From contig NZ_LT670817.1 of the NCBI RefSeq assembly GCF_900129425.1, positions 2,852,001 to 2,916,000 of the forward strand: a stretch of 64,000 bases of DNA, written 5' to 3'. A program made the translations under genes and the position numbers. Origin of the DNA: Bradyrhizobium erythrophlei. Its GTDB lineage: Bacteria > Pseudomonadota > Alphaproteobacteria > Rhizobiales > Xanthobacteraceae. This document shows positions 8,624 through 20,559 of this stretch, one piece after another. A model generated the notes under the pieces. The model was given only the letters and a program-made list of their open reading frames with translations. It did no database searches and had not been told where the DNA came from. The stretch's first letter is position 1; each line of letters starts with the position of its first letter.

Positions 8624-11503
8624 TTATTCCGCGGCTTCCACTATTGGCGCAATGCGCCGGCTATGGCGGGCCTGCTCGTCATAGGCTTTCTGCCATTCGG
8701 ACGGCCCGTTCGACGGCGATATCTGCACCGCCGTGACCTTGTATTCCGGACAATTGGTCGCCCAGTCGGAATAATCGGTCGTGATGACGTTGGCCTGGGT
8801 GTCCGGATGATGGAAGGTGGTGTAGACCACGCCCGGCGCGACCCGCTCGGTGATCAGGGCGCGCAACGTGGTTTCCCCGGCGCGGCTCGTCAGCCTTACC
8901 CAGTCGCCGTCGCGCACGCCGCGCTGCTCGGCATCGTGGGGATGGATCTCGAGCCGGTCTTCCTCATGCCAGATGATGTTGTCGGTACGCCGGGTCTGGG
9001 CGCCGACATTGTACTGGCTGAGAATGCGCCCCGTCGTCAGCAGCAGCGGGTAGCGCGGGCCGGTGCGCTCGTCGGTTGCGATATATTCGGTGACGACGAA
9101 TTTGCCCTTGCCGCGCACGAAACCGTCGATATGCATCACCGGCGTGCCCAGCGGCATTTCCTCGTTGCAGGGCCACTGCACGGACCCGACTTCGTCGAGC
9201 TTGGCATAGGAAACGCCGCTGAAGGTCGGCGTCAGCGCCGCGATCTCATCCATGATGTCGGAGGGATGGGCGTAATTCATCTCATAACCCATTGCTTTGG
9301 CGAGACGGATCGTCACTTCCCAGTCGGCCAATCCGTTGCGCGGCGTCATCACCTTGCGCACCCGCTGGATGCGGCGTTCCGCGTTGGTGAAGGTGCCGTC
9401 CTTCTCAAGGAAGGTCGACCCCGGCAGGAACACGTGGGCGTAGTTCGCCGTCTCGTTCAGAAAGAGATCGTGGACGATGACACATTCCATGGCCGACAAC
9501 GCTGCGACGACGTGTTTGGTGTTCGGATCGGACTGCAGGATGTCCTCACCCTGGACATAGAGACCCATGAAGCTGCCTTCAATGGCGGCATCGAACATGT
9601 TGGGAATTCGCAAGCCCGGTTCCGGGTTGAGCTTGACGTTCCACATCGCCTCGAACGACTCGCGCGCCGCATCGCCCGAGATGTGCCGGTAGCCCGGCAA
9701 TTCGTGCGGAAAGGAACCCATGTCGCAGGCGCCCTGGACATTGTTCTGACCCCGCAGCGGGTTCACGCCGACCCCGTTTCGTCCGATATTGCCGGTCGCC
9801 ATCGCCAGATTGGCGATCGCAATCACCGTGGTCGAGCCCTGGCTGTGCTCGGTGACGCCGAGGCCGTAATAGATCGCGCCGTTGCCGCCGGTGGCGAACA
9901 GCCGCGCCGCGGCGCGCAATTCCTTCGGATCGACGCCGGTCGCGATCGCCGTGGCTTCCGGGCTGTTCTTCGGCAGCGCGACGAAGGCCGCCCAATCCTC
10001 GAACTCGCTCCAGTCGCAGCGTTCGCGTACGAAGGCTTCATCGACCAGGCCTTCGGTAACGATCACGTGCGCCAGCGCGGTGAGCACCGCGACATTGGTG
10101 CCGGGCAGCAGCGGCAGATGGTGCTGCGCCTCGATATGGGCGGAGCGCACGATATCGGTGCGCCGGGGGTCGATCACGATGAGCTTGGCGCCGGCGCGCA
10201 GCTGCTTCTTCATGCGCGAGGCAAACACCGGGTGCGCGTCGGTCGGATTGGCGCCGATGATCAGGACGACGTCGGTATGCTCGATCGAGTCGAAGTCCTG
10301 GGTCCCGGCCGAGGTCCCGAAGGTGGTGGCGAGGCCGTAGCCGGTCGGCGAATGGCAGACGCGGGCGCAGGTGTCGACATTGTTGTTGCCGAAGCCGGCG
10401 CGGATCAGCTGCTGCACCAGATAGGTTTCTTCGTTGGTACAGCGCGACGAGGTGATGCCGCCGACGGAATCGCGGCCGTATTTGGCCTGGATCTCCTTGA
10501 ACCGGGCGGCGGCGTAATCGAACGCCTCGTCCCACGACACTTCGCGCCAGGGATCGCTGATCTTTTCGCGGATCATCGGATGGAGGATGCGCTCCTTGTG
10601 GGTGGCATAGCCCCAGGCGAAGCGGCCCTTGACGCAGGAATGGCCGCGGTTGGCCTTGCCGTCCTTGTACGGCACCATGCGCACGACTTCCTCGCCGCGC
10701 ATTTCCGCCTTGAAGGCGCAGCCGACTCCGCAATAAGCGCAGGTGGTCACCACGGAGTGCTCGGGCTGGCCGATTTCGATCACGGATTTTTCCGTCAGGG
10801 TCGCGGTGGGGCAGGCCTGCACGCAGGCGCCGCAGGACACGCATTCCGAGCCGAGGAAGCTCTCGCTCATCCCGGGCGAGACCCGGCTGTCGAAGCCGCG
10901 GCCGGAAATGGTCAGCGCGAAGGTGCCCTGGACTTCCTCGCAGGCCCGCACGCAGCGCGAGCAGACGATGCATTTTGAGGGGTCGTAGGTAAAATACGGA
11001 TTGGATTCATCCTTCGGCATCCAGGCCGCGTTGGCCGCGCCGCCCGACCTGGCGAAGACGTGGTTTTCGCCCTCATAGCCGTAGCGCACATCGCGCAGGC
11101 CGACCGCGCCGGCCATGTCCTGCAGTTCGCAGTCGCCGTTGGCCGCGCAGGTCAGGCAGTCCAGCGGATGGTCGGAGATGTAGAGTTCCATCACGCCCTT
11201 GCGCAGCTTCTTCAGCCGCTCGGTCTGGGTGTGCACCACAAGGCCCGGCATGGCCGGCGTGGTGCAGGAAGCCGGTGTGCCGGCGCGGCCTTCGATCTCG
11301 ATCAGACAGAGCCGGCAGGAGCCGAAGGCGTCGACCATGTCGGTGGCGCAGAGTTTCGGGATTTGCGTGCCGGCTTCCATCGCCGCGCGCATGATCGAAG
11401 TGCCCTCGGGCACCGTGACGCTCTGGCCGTCGATGGTCAGCGTCACCATCGTCGCGGATCTGGCGCGGGGGGTGCCGAAATCGGTTTCCTGGATCAGCGA
11501 CAT
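8624..11503 (-). CDS. fdsA: NAD-dependent formate dehydrogenase alpha (catalytic) subunit
   Basis: The 959-residue catalytic subunit oxidises formate to CO2 at a bis-MGD molybdenum centre. Cofactor ligands can be read directly. An N-terminal [2Fe-2S] site has C52, C63, C66 and C80. A NuoG-like His/Cys cluster has H112, C116, C119 and C125. Two ferredoxin clusters have C178/C181/C184/C188 and C221/C224/C227/C231. A proximal [4Fe-4S] site has C255, C258, C262 and C290. The active site RVCHSPTGYGL places the Mo-ligand cysteine at C383 (not selenocysteine) with H384 beside it. The C-terminal molydopterin-dinucleotide domain has LLTTGRILSQYNVGAQTRRT. The gene follows fdsB by 13 bp. Electrons would pass to FdsB and FdsG and then to NAD+. 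Confidence 0.97.
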   Translation of the reverse strand: MSLIQETDFGTPRARSATMVTLTIDGQSVTVPEGTSIMRAAMEAGTQIPKLCATDMVDAFGSCRLCLIEIEGRAGTPASCTTPAMPGLVVHTQTERLKKLRKGVMELYISDHPLDCLTCAANGDCELQDMAGAVGLRDVRYGYEGENHVFARSGGAANAAWMPKDESNPYFTYDPSKCIVCSRCVRACEEVQGTFALTISGRGFDSRVSPGMSESFLGSECVSCGACVQACPTATLTEKSVIEIGQPEHSVVTTCAYCGVGCAFKAEMRGEEVVRMVPYKDGKANRGHSCVKGRFAWGYATHKERILHPMIREKISDPWREVSWDEAFDYAAARFKEIQAKYGRDSVGGITSSRCTNEETYLVQQLIRAGFGNNNVDTCARVCHSPTGYGLATTFGTSAGTQDFDSIEHTDVVLIIGANPTDAHPVFASRMKKQLRAGAKLIVIDPRRTDIVRSAHIEAQHHLPLLPGTNVAVLTALAHVIVTEGLVDEAFVRERCDWSEFEDWAAFVALPKNSPEATAIATGVDPKELRAAARLFATGGNGAIYYGLGVTEHSQGSTTVIAIANLAMATGNIGRNGVGVNPLRGQNNVQGACDMGSFPHELPGYRHISGDAARESFEAMWNVKLNPEPGLRIPNMFDAAIEGSFMGLYVQGEDILQSDPNTKHVVAALSAMECVIVHDLFLNETANYAHVFLPGSTFLEKDGTFTNAERRIQRVRKVMTPRNGLADWEVTIRLAKAMGYEMNYAHPSDIMDEIAALTPTFSGVSYAKLDEVGSVQWPCNEEMPLGTPVMHIDGFVRGKGKFVVTEYIATDERTGPRYPLLLTTGRILSQYNVGAQTRRTDNIIWHEEDRLEIHPHDAEQRGVRDGDWVRLTSRAGETTLRALITERVAPGVVYTTFHHPDTQANVITTDYSDWATNCPEYKVTAVQISPSNGPSEWQKAYDEQARHSRRIAPIVEAAE

Positions 11504-11516
11504 GGCGATCGTCCTT

Positions 11517-13073
11517 CTATTCCGCAGCCTGCAGGCGCACGGGTGCGGGGCCGAAATCTTCCCGGAAATGTTTCAGCGCGCTCATGACGGGGTAGGGGGT
11601 GAAGCCGCCCAGCGCGCAGAGCGAGCCGAACTTCATGGTGTTGCAGAGGTCTTCGATGACGGCGATGTTCTCCGGCACGCGCTCGCCGGCGCGGATCTTG
11701 TCGATGGTCTCGACGCCGCGGGTCGAGCCGATCCGGCACGGCGTGCACTTGCCGCAGGATTCGACGGCGCAGAATTCCATCGCAAAGCGCGCCTGCCGGG
11801 ACATGTCGACGCTGTCGTCGAACACCACGATGCCGCCATGGCCGATCAGGCCGTCGCGGCCCGCGAAGGCTTCGTAGTCGAACGGGGTATCGAACAATGC
11901 GCGCGGAAAATACGCCCCGAGCGGCCCGCCGACCTGCACCGCGCGAACCGGGCGTCCCGTCAAGGTGCCGCCGCCGATGTCATCGACGAGTTCGCCGAGC
12001 GTGATGCCGAAGGCGGTTTCGAAAAGGCCGCCATACCTGATATTGCCTGCGAGCTGGATCGGCATGGTGCCGCGCGAGCGGCCCATGCCGAAATCGGCAT
12101 AGGCCTTGGCGCCGCCGGCGAGAATGAAGGGGATCGCGGCGAATGACAGCACGTTGTTGATTACGGTCGGCTTGCCGAACAGGCCCTTATGCGCTGGGAG
12201 CGGTGGCTTGGCGCGGACGATGCCGCGCCGGCCTTCGAGGCTTTCCAAGAGCGAGGTTTCCTCGCCGCAGACATAGGCGCCGGCGCCGACCCGGACCTCT
12301 AAATCGAAGCTTTGGTCGGAGCCGCAGATCCGCGTGCCGAGATAGCCGCCGCGTTTTGCCGCCGATATCGCCGCGTTCATGGCCTTGACGGCGTGCGGGT
12401 ATTCCGAGCGGATGTAGATGTAGCCTTTGCTGGCGCCGACCGCGACGCCCGCGATCGTCATGCCCTCGATCACCACGAAGGGATCGCCTTCCATGATCAT
12501 GCGGTCGGCGAACGTGCCGCTGTCGCCTTCGTCGGCATTGCAGACGATGTATTTCCGCTCGGCGCCCGCCTGCGCCACGGTCTTCCACTTGATGCCGGTC
12601 GGAAACCCGGCGCCGCCGCGGCCGCGCAACCCGGACGCGGTGACGTCGGCAAGGATCGCCTCTGATGTCAGCGACAGCGCCCGCTCAAGCCCCTTGTAAC
12701 CGTCATGAGCCCGGTAATCCGTCAGCGAGCGCGGATTGATCACACCGCAGCGCGCGAAGGTCAGCCGGGTCTGGCGCTTGAGCCATGGAATGTCTTCGGC
12801 GAGGCCAAGCCGCAGCGCATGCGGGCCGTCCGATATCATCGCCTCGAGGATCGATGCGGCGTCCGCCTCGGTCACCGGGCCGAATGCGACGCGGCCCTGC
12901 GGCGTCGCGACCTCGATCATCGGTTCCAGCCAGTACAAGCCGCGCGAGCCGGTCCTGACAATCTCGATGGAAAGGCCGCGCGCCTCGGCGGCTTGCTGCA
13001 GGGCCGCCGCCACCTCGTCGGCGCCGACCGCGATCGCGCCGGCATCCCGTGAAACGAAAAGGCGCATCGTCAT
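11517..13073 (-). CDS. fdsB: NAD-dependent formate dehydrogenase beta subunit
   Basis: FdsB is the diaphorase subunit that holds FMN, binds NAD(H) and carries a [4Fe-4S] cluster. The 518-residue protein has a thioredoxin-like N-terminal region of about 100 residues (a fused NuoE-like fold). It then has the NuoF core with the FMN/NADH-binding GLRGRGGAGFPTG and NADEGDSGTFADR, AGAYVCGEETSLLESLEG, and the cluster motif ESCGKCTPCRIGSTRG near residue 445. The start ATG lies in a 4-bp ATGA overlap with the fdsG stop. The start codon is followed by a dispensable second Met. Confidence 0.96.
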   Translation of the reverse strand: MTMRLFVSRDAGAIAVGADEVAAALQQAAEARGLSIEIVRTGSRGLYWLEPMIEVATPQGRVAFGPVTEADAASILEAMISDGPHALRLGLAEDIPWLKRQTRLTFARCGVINPRSLTDYRAHDGYKGLERALSLTSEAILADVTASGLRGRGGAGFPTGIKWKTVAQAGAERKYIVCNADEGDSGTFADRMIMEGDPFVVIEGMTIAGVAVGASKGYIYIRSEYPHAVKAMNAAISAAKRGGYLGTRICGSDQSFDLEVRVGAGAYVCGEETSLLESLEGRRGIVRAKPPLPAHKGLFGKPTVINNVLSFAAIPFILAGGAKAYADFGMGRSRGTMPIQLAGNIRYGGLFETAFGITLGELVDDIGGGTLTGRPVRAVQVGGPLGAYFPRALFDTPFDYEAFAGRDGLIGHGGIVVFDDSVDMSRQARFAMEFCAVESCGKCTPCRIGSTRGVETIDKIRAGERVPENIAVIEDLCNTMKFGSLCALGGFTPYPVMSALKHFREDFGPAPVRLQAAE

Positions 13074-13546
13074 CGCTGCGCCTCCGCTACCAGAGCGTCG
13101 ATGCGCGCTTCATTGAGTCGCCCGACCAGGCGGCCGTCCAGCATCGCCGACGGCGCCGTCGCGCACAGGCCGAGACAGTAGATCGGCTCCAGCGTCGTCA
13201 GCGCGTCGGCGGTCGTGCTGCCGATGGTAATGCCGAGTTTTGCTTCCGCGCGCGCGGCGAGCGCATCGCCGCCGGCGGCCTGGCAGGCCTCGGCGCGGCA
13301 CAGTTTCAGCACATGCCGGCCTGCGGGTTCGCGGCGGAAGTCATGGTAGAACGTGAACACGCCGTGGACCTCGGCCCGCGACAGGTTGAGCGCCAATGCG
13401 ATCATGGGAATGGCCGGCTCCGGCACATAGCCGAATGCTTCCTGCAGCGCATGCAGGATCACCAGCGTCGCACCTTCAAGATGGGTGTGCTCGGCGATAA
13501 TCTCGGCGCCGCGTGCAGCATCCCACGGCTCGTAAACTGGTGTCAT
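13070..13546 (-). CDS. fdsG: NAD-dependent formate dehydrogenase gamma subunit
   Basis: A NuoE-like [2Fe-2S] thioredoxin-fold protein of 158 residues. Cluster cysteines are in LCRAEACQAAGG and IYCLGLCATAPSAM, the usual C-x4-C ... C-x3-C spacing. The start chosen is ATG 13546 (MTPVYEPWD) with GAGAGAG a few bases upstream, in preference to a codon 63 bp further up. It is the first gene of the operon; FdsG and FdsB form the NAD+-reducing dimer. The promoter should lie in the 243 bp shared with the divergent LysR gene. Confidence 0.95.
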   Translation of the reverse strand: MTPVYEPWDAARGAEIIAEHTHLEGATLVILHALQEAFGYVPEPAIPMIALALNLSRAEVHGVFTFYHDFRREPAGRHVLKLCRAEACQAAGGDALAARAEAKLGITIGSTTADALTTLEPIYCLGLCATAPSAMLDGRLVGRLNEARIDALVAEAQR

Positions 13547-13592
13547 CCGCGCTCTCTCGCCTGGCGTAAGGTGAAGCGCAGATAGAGTTGGA

Positions 13593-13610
13593 ATCGATCC
13601 AGAAATCAAT
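13593..13610. promoter_or_regulatory. Possible LysR-type operator in the fdsG/lysR spacer
   Basis: An imperfect inverted repeat, ATCGAT-N6-ATCAAT, lies 47 bp upstream of the fdsG start and 180 bp upstream of the LysR start, in the shared regulatory spacer. LysR regulators usually bind dyads of this size. Only one half-position departs from perfect symmetry. The assignment is inference from position and symmetry. Confidence 0.3.
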
Positions 13611-13789
13611 AAAGCCGTCTCATGCTGCGATCCGGAAACGCGATCAATAGGAGAATGAAATCAGACGATATGGAACGCGAATGAGCTGAGGTGAGCGAGG
13701 CGGTGCTCGGCAGACGCGAGTTTTTGCGTATTTGCCATTCGGGTATCGTGATATTCATTGTCCTGGATTGCAGTCCGCGAGGGTCCGTT

Positions 13790-14683
13790 TTGATCGACAA
13801 GCTTGAACTCCTGCTCGCACTGGCAAAGGAGCGTCACTTCGGACGCGCCGCTGAAGCCTGCGGCGTCACCCAGCCGACGATGTCGACCAGCCTCAAGCAG
13901 CTCGAGGAAATCCTCGGTGTCATGCTGGTGCAGCGCGGCTCGCGGTTTCAGGGTTTTACGCCCGAAGGCGAGCGGACGCTCGACTGGGCGCGGCGCATCG
14001 TCGGCGACGCCCGCGCGATGCGCCAGGAGATCAACGGACTGAAGGACAAGCTCTCCGGCGAGATCCGGATCGCGGCGATCCCCACCGTGCTCGGCATGGT
14101 GGCGGCGCTGACGACGCCGTTTCGGGCGCGCCATCCGGATGTGCGTTTTCGGGTGGTGTCCTGCACCTCGGCTGATGTGCTCGGGCTCCTGGAAAATCTC
14201 GAGGTCGATGCCGGCCTGACCTACATCGAGAACGAACCGATCGGCAAGGTTCGCACCATACCGCTCTACAACGAGAGCTATCGGCTGCTGACCGCGCCCG
14301 ATGCCATGTTCGGGGACCGCGACCAGGTGACCTGGCAGGAAGTCGGCCAGGTGCCGCTGTGCCTGCTGACGCCCGACATGCAGAACCGGCGCATCATCGA
14401 TCGCGCGCTGCGCTCGGTCGGCGCCGAAGCGACGCCGACGCTGACCTCGAACTCGCTGCTGGTGCTTTATACCCATGTCAAGACCGGGCGCTGGGCCAGC
14501 GTGATGCCGGCCAAGCTCGCCGAAACGCTCGGGCTGGCCGATGCCGTCCGCAGCATTCCGATCGTGGATCCCGTCGTCAACTACAGCATCGGAATGGTGA
14601 TTCCGCAGCGCGATCCGATGACGCCGCTGATTGCCACGCTGGTTCAGATCGCGCGCGAGGTCGCGCCGACGCTGGCGACCTGA
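13790..14683 (+). CDS. LysR-family regulator, probably of the fds operon
   Basis: A 297-residue LysR protein. The N-terminal helix-turn-helix reads LALAKERHFGRAAEACGVTQPT and runs into a linker helix (LKQLEEILGVMLVQR). The effector domain begins with GEIRIAAIPTVLG. The start is TTG 13790, because GAGGG sits 6 bp upstream and family members begin MIDKLEL; the longer GTG-started frame from 13691 has no family support. It is transcribed away from fdsG, the usual arrangement of a LysR gene with its target. In other fds-bearing bacteria a LysR protein (FdsR) controls the operon, so this is its likely counterpart, responding perhaps to formate or molybdenum state. Confidence 0.88.
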   Translation: MIDKLELLLALAKERHFGRAAEACGVTQPTMSTSLKQLEEILGVMLVQRGSRFQGFTPEGERTLDWARRIVGDARAMRQEINGLKDKLSGEIRIAAIPTVLGMVAALTTPFRARHPDVRFRVVSCTSADVLGLLENLEVDAGLTYIENEPIGKVRTIPLYNESYRLLTAPDAMFGDRDQVTWQEVGQVPLCLLTPDMQNRRIIDRALRSVGAEATPTLTSNSLLVLYTHVKTGRWASVMPAKLAETLGLADAVRSIPIVDPVVNYSIGMVIPQRDPMTPLIATLVQIAREVAPTLAT

Positions 14684-14704
14684 GCGGCGAATCTTAGAGG
14701 CTAA

Positions 14705-17029
<2,325 letters not shown>

Positions 17030-17233
17030 GCCTTTAGCCCCTCGGAAGTCTATTGCACTCTGTCCGGAAGAACCCCAAGTCACTTCCGAATCACAGCGAT
17101 TTGAATCCAGTTTTGCCGGGCTGTCGAGAGTCAACGATTCGTTAATGCAAATAAATCTTGTCCAACGAAGAAATCGGGACTGCAAAACACCGGCAAAGCG
17201 AGTCCGAAACGGGAACGCGCGGTGCGCAGGATT

Positions 17234-18616
17234 TTACTGCGCGTCCGGCGGTTCGGCGTGGCTGATGACGCGCTTGACGGTCGGGAACGCGCGGCGCAAC
17301 GCGCGTTCGATCTCATCGACATTCTCGTGGACCCTGATCACGCTCATCGACGGCGCGGCGCGGCAATGGAAGTTAACGATTTCACCGGCGTCGGTGTTGC
17401 GCACCCGCACGCTGTGGATGTCATGGATCGCGCCGTCGGCGGCGAAGCGCGACAGCGCGGTCTTGATGGTCTCGACGCGGTCGGGCGCGGCATCGGCGCC
17501 GAGCGGCAATTCGGGTTCCAGCGGCTCGATATGAGTGTCGACCTCGACGTCCTCGCCGAACTCGTCGCGGATGTTCCGCTCCAGTTCGTGGGCGATATCG
17601 TGGGCCTCGTTGAGCGCCATATCGCCATCGACCTCGAGGTCGATGCTGACGGTGAGCCTGCCGCTGAGATCGTGCACGGTGACGTGGTGGACGGCCACGC
17701 CGGCATTGCGGGCGATCACCATGATGCGTTCGCGCACGCTCTCGTTGTCGCGCGCCACCGGCACCGCGGTGAAGGTCAGGTCGGCATCGCCGAGCGCCCG
17801 GGTCACCGCATCCTGAGCCTTTCGCTTGATCTCCTCGACGCGGTCGATCGGAAAAGTACGCGGCACCTGCACGATGGCGTCGATGAAGTGCGTCGCTCCG
17901 ACCATCCGCACCCGCAGCCGTTCGACATCGATCACGCCGGGGACCGCGCTGATGGCGGCTGTGGCTTTCTCCGACACGCCTTCTGGCGCACGATCGACCA
18001 GGGTTTCCACCGTGGAGCGCGCCATCCTTAGGCCCAATAGCGCGATCGTCACGGCGACGCCGATGGCGGCGGCGGCGTCGCCCCAGGCATAGCCCAGTCC
18101 CGAAAGGGCAAGTCCGATGATGACGGCGATCGAGCCCAGCACGTCGGAGGCAAAATGCAGCGCATCGGCCGCCAAGGCCTGGCTTTTGGTGTCGTGCGCC
18201 GCGCGATGCAGCGCCCGGGCGCGCCAGAAATTCACCGCGATATCGATCAGCAGCACGATAAACGGGATTGCCGAGATCGTCGGCGGCGGCGCGCCTTCGC
18301 GCAGGCGGCTCCAGGATTCGACCAGAATGCCGCCTGCCAGTACATAGAGCAGTGCGATCACGCCCAGTGCAGAGACGCTCTCGAGCTTGCCATGGCCGTA
18401 ATGATGTTCCTTGTCGGCAGGGCGGTCGGAAACCCGCACCACCATCCAGGTGATGACGGTTGCGACCACGTCGACCGAGGAGTGCAGGGCCTCCGAGATC
18501 AGCGCCAGACTGCCGATGGCGATACCGACCACGAATTTTGCGACCGCCATGCCGGTGCTGGCAACGACCGAAATGGCCGCGACGCGGGATTTGATGGTGT
18601 GATCGGGGTGATTCAT
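17234..18616 (-). CDS. Cation diffusion facilitator metal efflux protein with long C-terminal region
   Basis: A proton-coupled divalent-cation exporter of the inner membrane (Zn, Co, Fe, Mn or Cd class). The membrane part, about residues 10-205, carries the two metal-site motifs EALHSSVDVV (H45, D49) and DALHFASDVLG, and the histidine-rich loop KEHHYGHGK. The protein is 460 residues, whereas most family members are near 300. Beyond the usual cytoplasmic domain there are further copies of that fold: about 150 extra residues with HDIAHELERNIRD and HDIHSVRVRNTDAGE, resembling tandem cytoplasmic zinc-transporter dimerisation domains. The start is ATG 18616 (MNHPDHTIKSR). The metal cannot be told from sequence. 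Confidence 0.9.
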   Translation of the reverse strand: MNHPDHTIKSRVAAISVVASTGMAVAKFVVGIAIGSLALISEALHSSVDVVATVITWMVVRVSDRPADKEHHYGHGKLESVSALGVIALLYVLAGGILVESWSRLREGAPPPTISAIPFIVLLIDIAVNFWRARALHRAAHDTKSQALAADALHFASDVLGSIAVIIGLALSGLGYAWGDAAAAIGVAVTIALLGLRMARSTVETLVDRAPEGVSEKATAAISAVPGVIDVERLRVRMVGATHFIDAIVQVPRTFPIDRVEEIKRKAQDAVTRALGDADLTFTAVPVARDNESVRERIMVIARNAGVAVHHVTVHDLSGRLTVSIDLEVDGDMALNEAHDIAHELERNIRDEFGEDVEVDTHIEPLEPELPLGADAAPDRVETIKTALSRFAADGAIHDIHSVRVRNTDAGEIVNFHCRAAPSMSVIRVHENVDEIERALRRAFPTVKRVISHAEPPDAQ

Positions 18617-18783
18617 GGGCGGCGGTTTAGCAGCCCGCCATGCGACATCAAAGTGCCGATCGGATACGCAATTGCCAATCGTTTGCAGCGGCGGCTGTTG
18701 CGAATTATTCCGACTAAAATAGTGTCCCACATGATCATCAAGTCCGATATGTTGGGCTTCATTGCCCGCCCAGGGGACATTTT

Positions 18784-20559
18784 TTGAGCGGTGAACGCGT
18801 GGAACGGCGGTTGGCGGCGGTACTGGCGGCGGATGTCGCCGGCTACAGCCGTTTGATGAGCCGCGATGAAGAAGGCACGCTGGCGAATCTGAAATCGTTC
18901 CGCAAGACGCTGGTCGATCCGCAAATCGCCGCGCATCGCGGCCGCATCGTCAAGACCACTGGCGACGGCATGCTGGTGGAGTTCGCCAGCGCGGTGGACG
19001 CGGCGCGATGTGCGTTTGAAGTCCAGCGCGGCATGGCCGGGCTGAATACCGATGTGCCGCAGGAGGTCCGGATCGAATTCCGGATCGGCATTCACGTCGG
19101 CGACATCATCATCGACGACGACGATATCTTCGGCGACGGCGTCAACATCGCGGCGCGGCTGGAAGGGATCGCGGAGCCGGGCGGGGTCTGCATTTCCGAC
19201 GATGCGCAACGCCAGATCCGCGGCAAGGTCGATATCGGCTTCGACGACATGGGTCCGCAGACCCTGAAGAATATCGCCGAACCGATGCGGGCGTGGCGAA
19301 TGCAAATCGATCCGCACTTGTCTTCGACGACGGCGGCAAAACCGCTGACCGAGGCCGCGCAACCCCTCGCGCTTCCCGACAAGCCCTCGATCGCCGTGCT
19401 GCCGTTCCAGAACATGTCGGGCGATCCGGAGCAGGAGTATTTCGCGGATGGAATGGTCGAGGACATCATCACAACGCTATCGCGGATTCGCTGGCTGTTC
19501 GTGATCGCCCGCAATTCGAGCTTCACCTACAAGGGTCAGGCCGTCGATGTGAAGCGGGTCGGCCGTGAACTCGGCGTGCGCTATGTGCTTGAGGGTTCGG
19601 TGCGCAAGGCCGGGACAAAATTGCGCATCACCGGCCAATTGATCGATGCCCTGACCGGCGCCCATCTCTGGGCGGACCGAATCGACGGTTCAATGGAGGA
19701 CGTGTTCGACCTGCAGGACAAGGTCGCGCTCAGCGTCGCGGGCGTGATCGAGCCGGCACTGGAGGCGGCGGAGATCAGCCGATCCATCGCGCGGCCGACC
19801 GCCGATCTCAGCGCCTATGATTTTTACCTGCGTGCATTGCCGCTGACGCGGCTCTGGGGCGAGGAGGGGGCCGTCCAGGCGCTCGGCCTGCTTCGGCAGG
19901 CCATCGCGCGCGACCCGAATTATGGCCTCGCACTCGGGGCGGCGTCGTGGTGTCAGGCCCAGCTTCTCCTCGGTGGCTGGGCGACAGACCGCGAGAGCGT
20001 CCGGCGCGAGGGCATCGAATTCGGCCGCCGCGCCGTGCAGGCCACCCCCGACGATCCTAACGTGCTTGCGTGGGTAGCCGGAGCGTTTCACGGATTTGAG
20101 GAGTCGATCGATAGCGCCATCGCCCTGATCGACCGCTCGATCGCCCTCAATCCGAGCGGAGCTTCCAGCTGGTTCTGGAGCGGCTTTCTAAGGCTGTTCG
20201 CAGGATCGACCGATCTGGCGCTCGCTCACTTCGAGTCCTCGTTGCGGCTCGATCCTCGTACGCCGCTGCGGCCATTTCTCGATACCGGGGTCGGCGCGTG
20301 CTATTTCTTTCAGCATCGCTTCGAGGAAGCGGTCGCATTGCTGGCTCCTTCGTTGCGGCAGATACCCACTTACGTCACCACCGCCTGGGTTCTGATATCC
20401 TGTTATGCCCATATGGGGCGGCTGGACGAGGCACGCGAGGTCGTCGCCCACCTGCGCAAGGTCACCCCTTCCGTGATGCCGCGAAAGAAGCTCCTGCACG
20501 ATCCCGGGCAACGCGAATTCTTCCTGGCGGGCCTGCGCCTTGCGGGGCTTGGCGAATGA
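18784..20559 (+). CDS. Class III adenylate/guanylate cyclase with TolB-like and TPR regions
   Basis: A 591-residue soluble protein. The N-terminal cyclase domain (about 1-175) has both metal-binding aspartates, D17 in LAADVAGYSRLM and D61 in TGDGMLVEF, and FGDGVNIAARLEG. A segment with SIAVLPFQNMSGDPEQEYFA to IRITGQLIDALTG-type sequence is the TolB/CadC-like module common in rhizobial cyclases. The C-terminal 220 residues are TPR-like helical repeats. The start is TTG 18784, with AGGGGA 6 bp upstream; a GTG at 18799 is the alternative. It overlaps the next cyclase gene by 4 bp (ATGA). Nucleotide preference (ATP or GTP) cannot be decided here. It is divergent from the metal exporter, which is probably a separate unit. 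Confidence 0.92.
   Translation: MSGERVERRLAAVLAADVAGYSRLMSRDEEGTLANLKSFRKTLVDPQIAAHRGRIVKTTGDGMLVEFASAVDAARCAFEVQRGMAGLNTDVPQEVRIEFRIGIHVGDIIIDDDDIFGDGVNIAARLEGIAEPGGVCISDDAQRQIRGKVDIGFDDMGPQTLKNIAEPMRAWRMQIDPHLSSTTAAKPLTEAAQPLALPDKPSIAVLPFQNMSGDPEQEYFADGMVEDIITTLSRIRWLFVIARNSSFTYKGQAVDVKRVGRELGVRYVLEGSVRKAGTKLRITGQLIDALTGAHLWADRIDGSMEDVFDLQDKVALSVAGVIEPALEAAEISRSIARPTADLSAYDFYLRALPLTRLWGEEGAVQALGLLRQAIARDPNYGLALGAASWCQAQLLLGGWATDRESVRREGIEFGRRAVQATPDDPNVLAWVAGAFHGFEESIDSAIALIDRSIALNPSGASSWFWSGFLRLFAGSTDLALAHFESSLRLDPRTPLRPFLDTGVGACYFFQHRFEEAVALLAPSLRQIPTYVTTAWVLISCYAHMGRLDEAREVVAHLRKVTPSVMPRKKLLHDPGQREFFLAGLRLAGLGE

Noticed and set aside
8546..10978. An 810-codon open frame antisense to fdsA
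   Set aside because: It lies wholly opposite a gene with complete cofactor motifs and encodes arginine/histidine/aspartate-rich sequence with no domain; it follows from GC-rich third positions.
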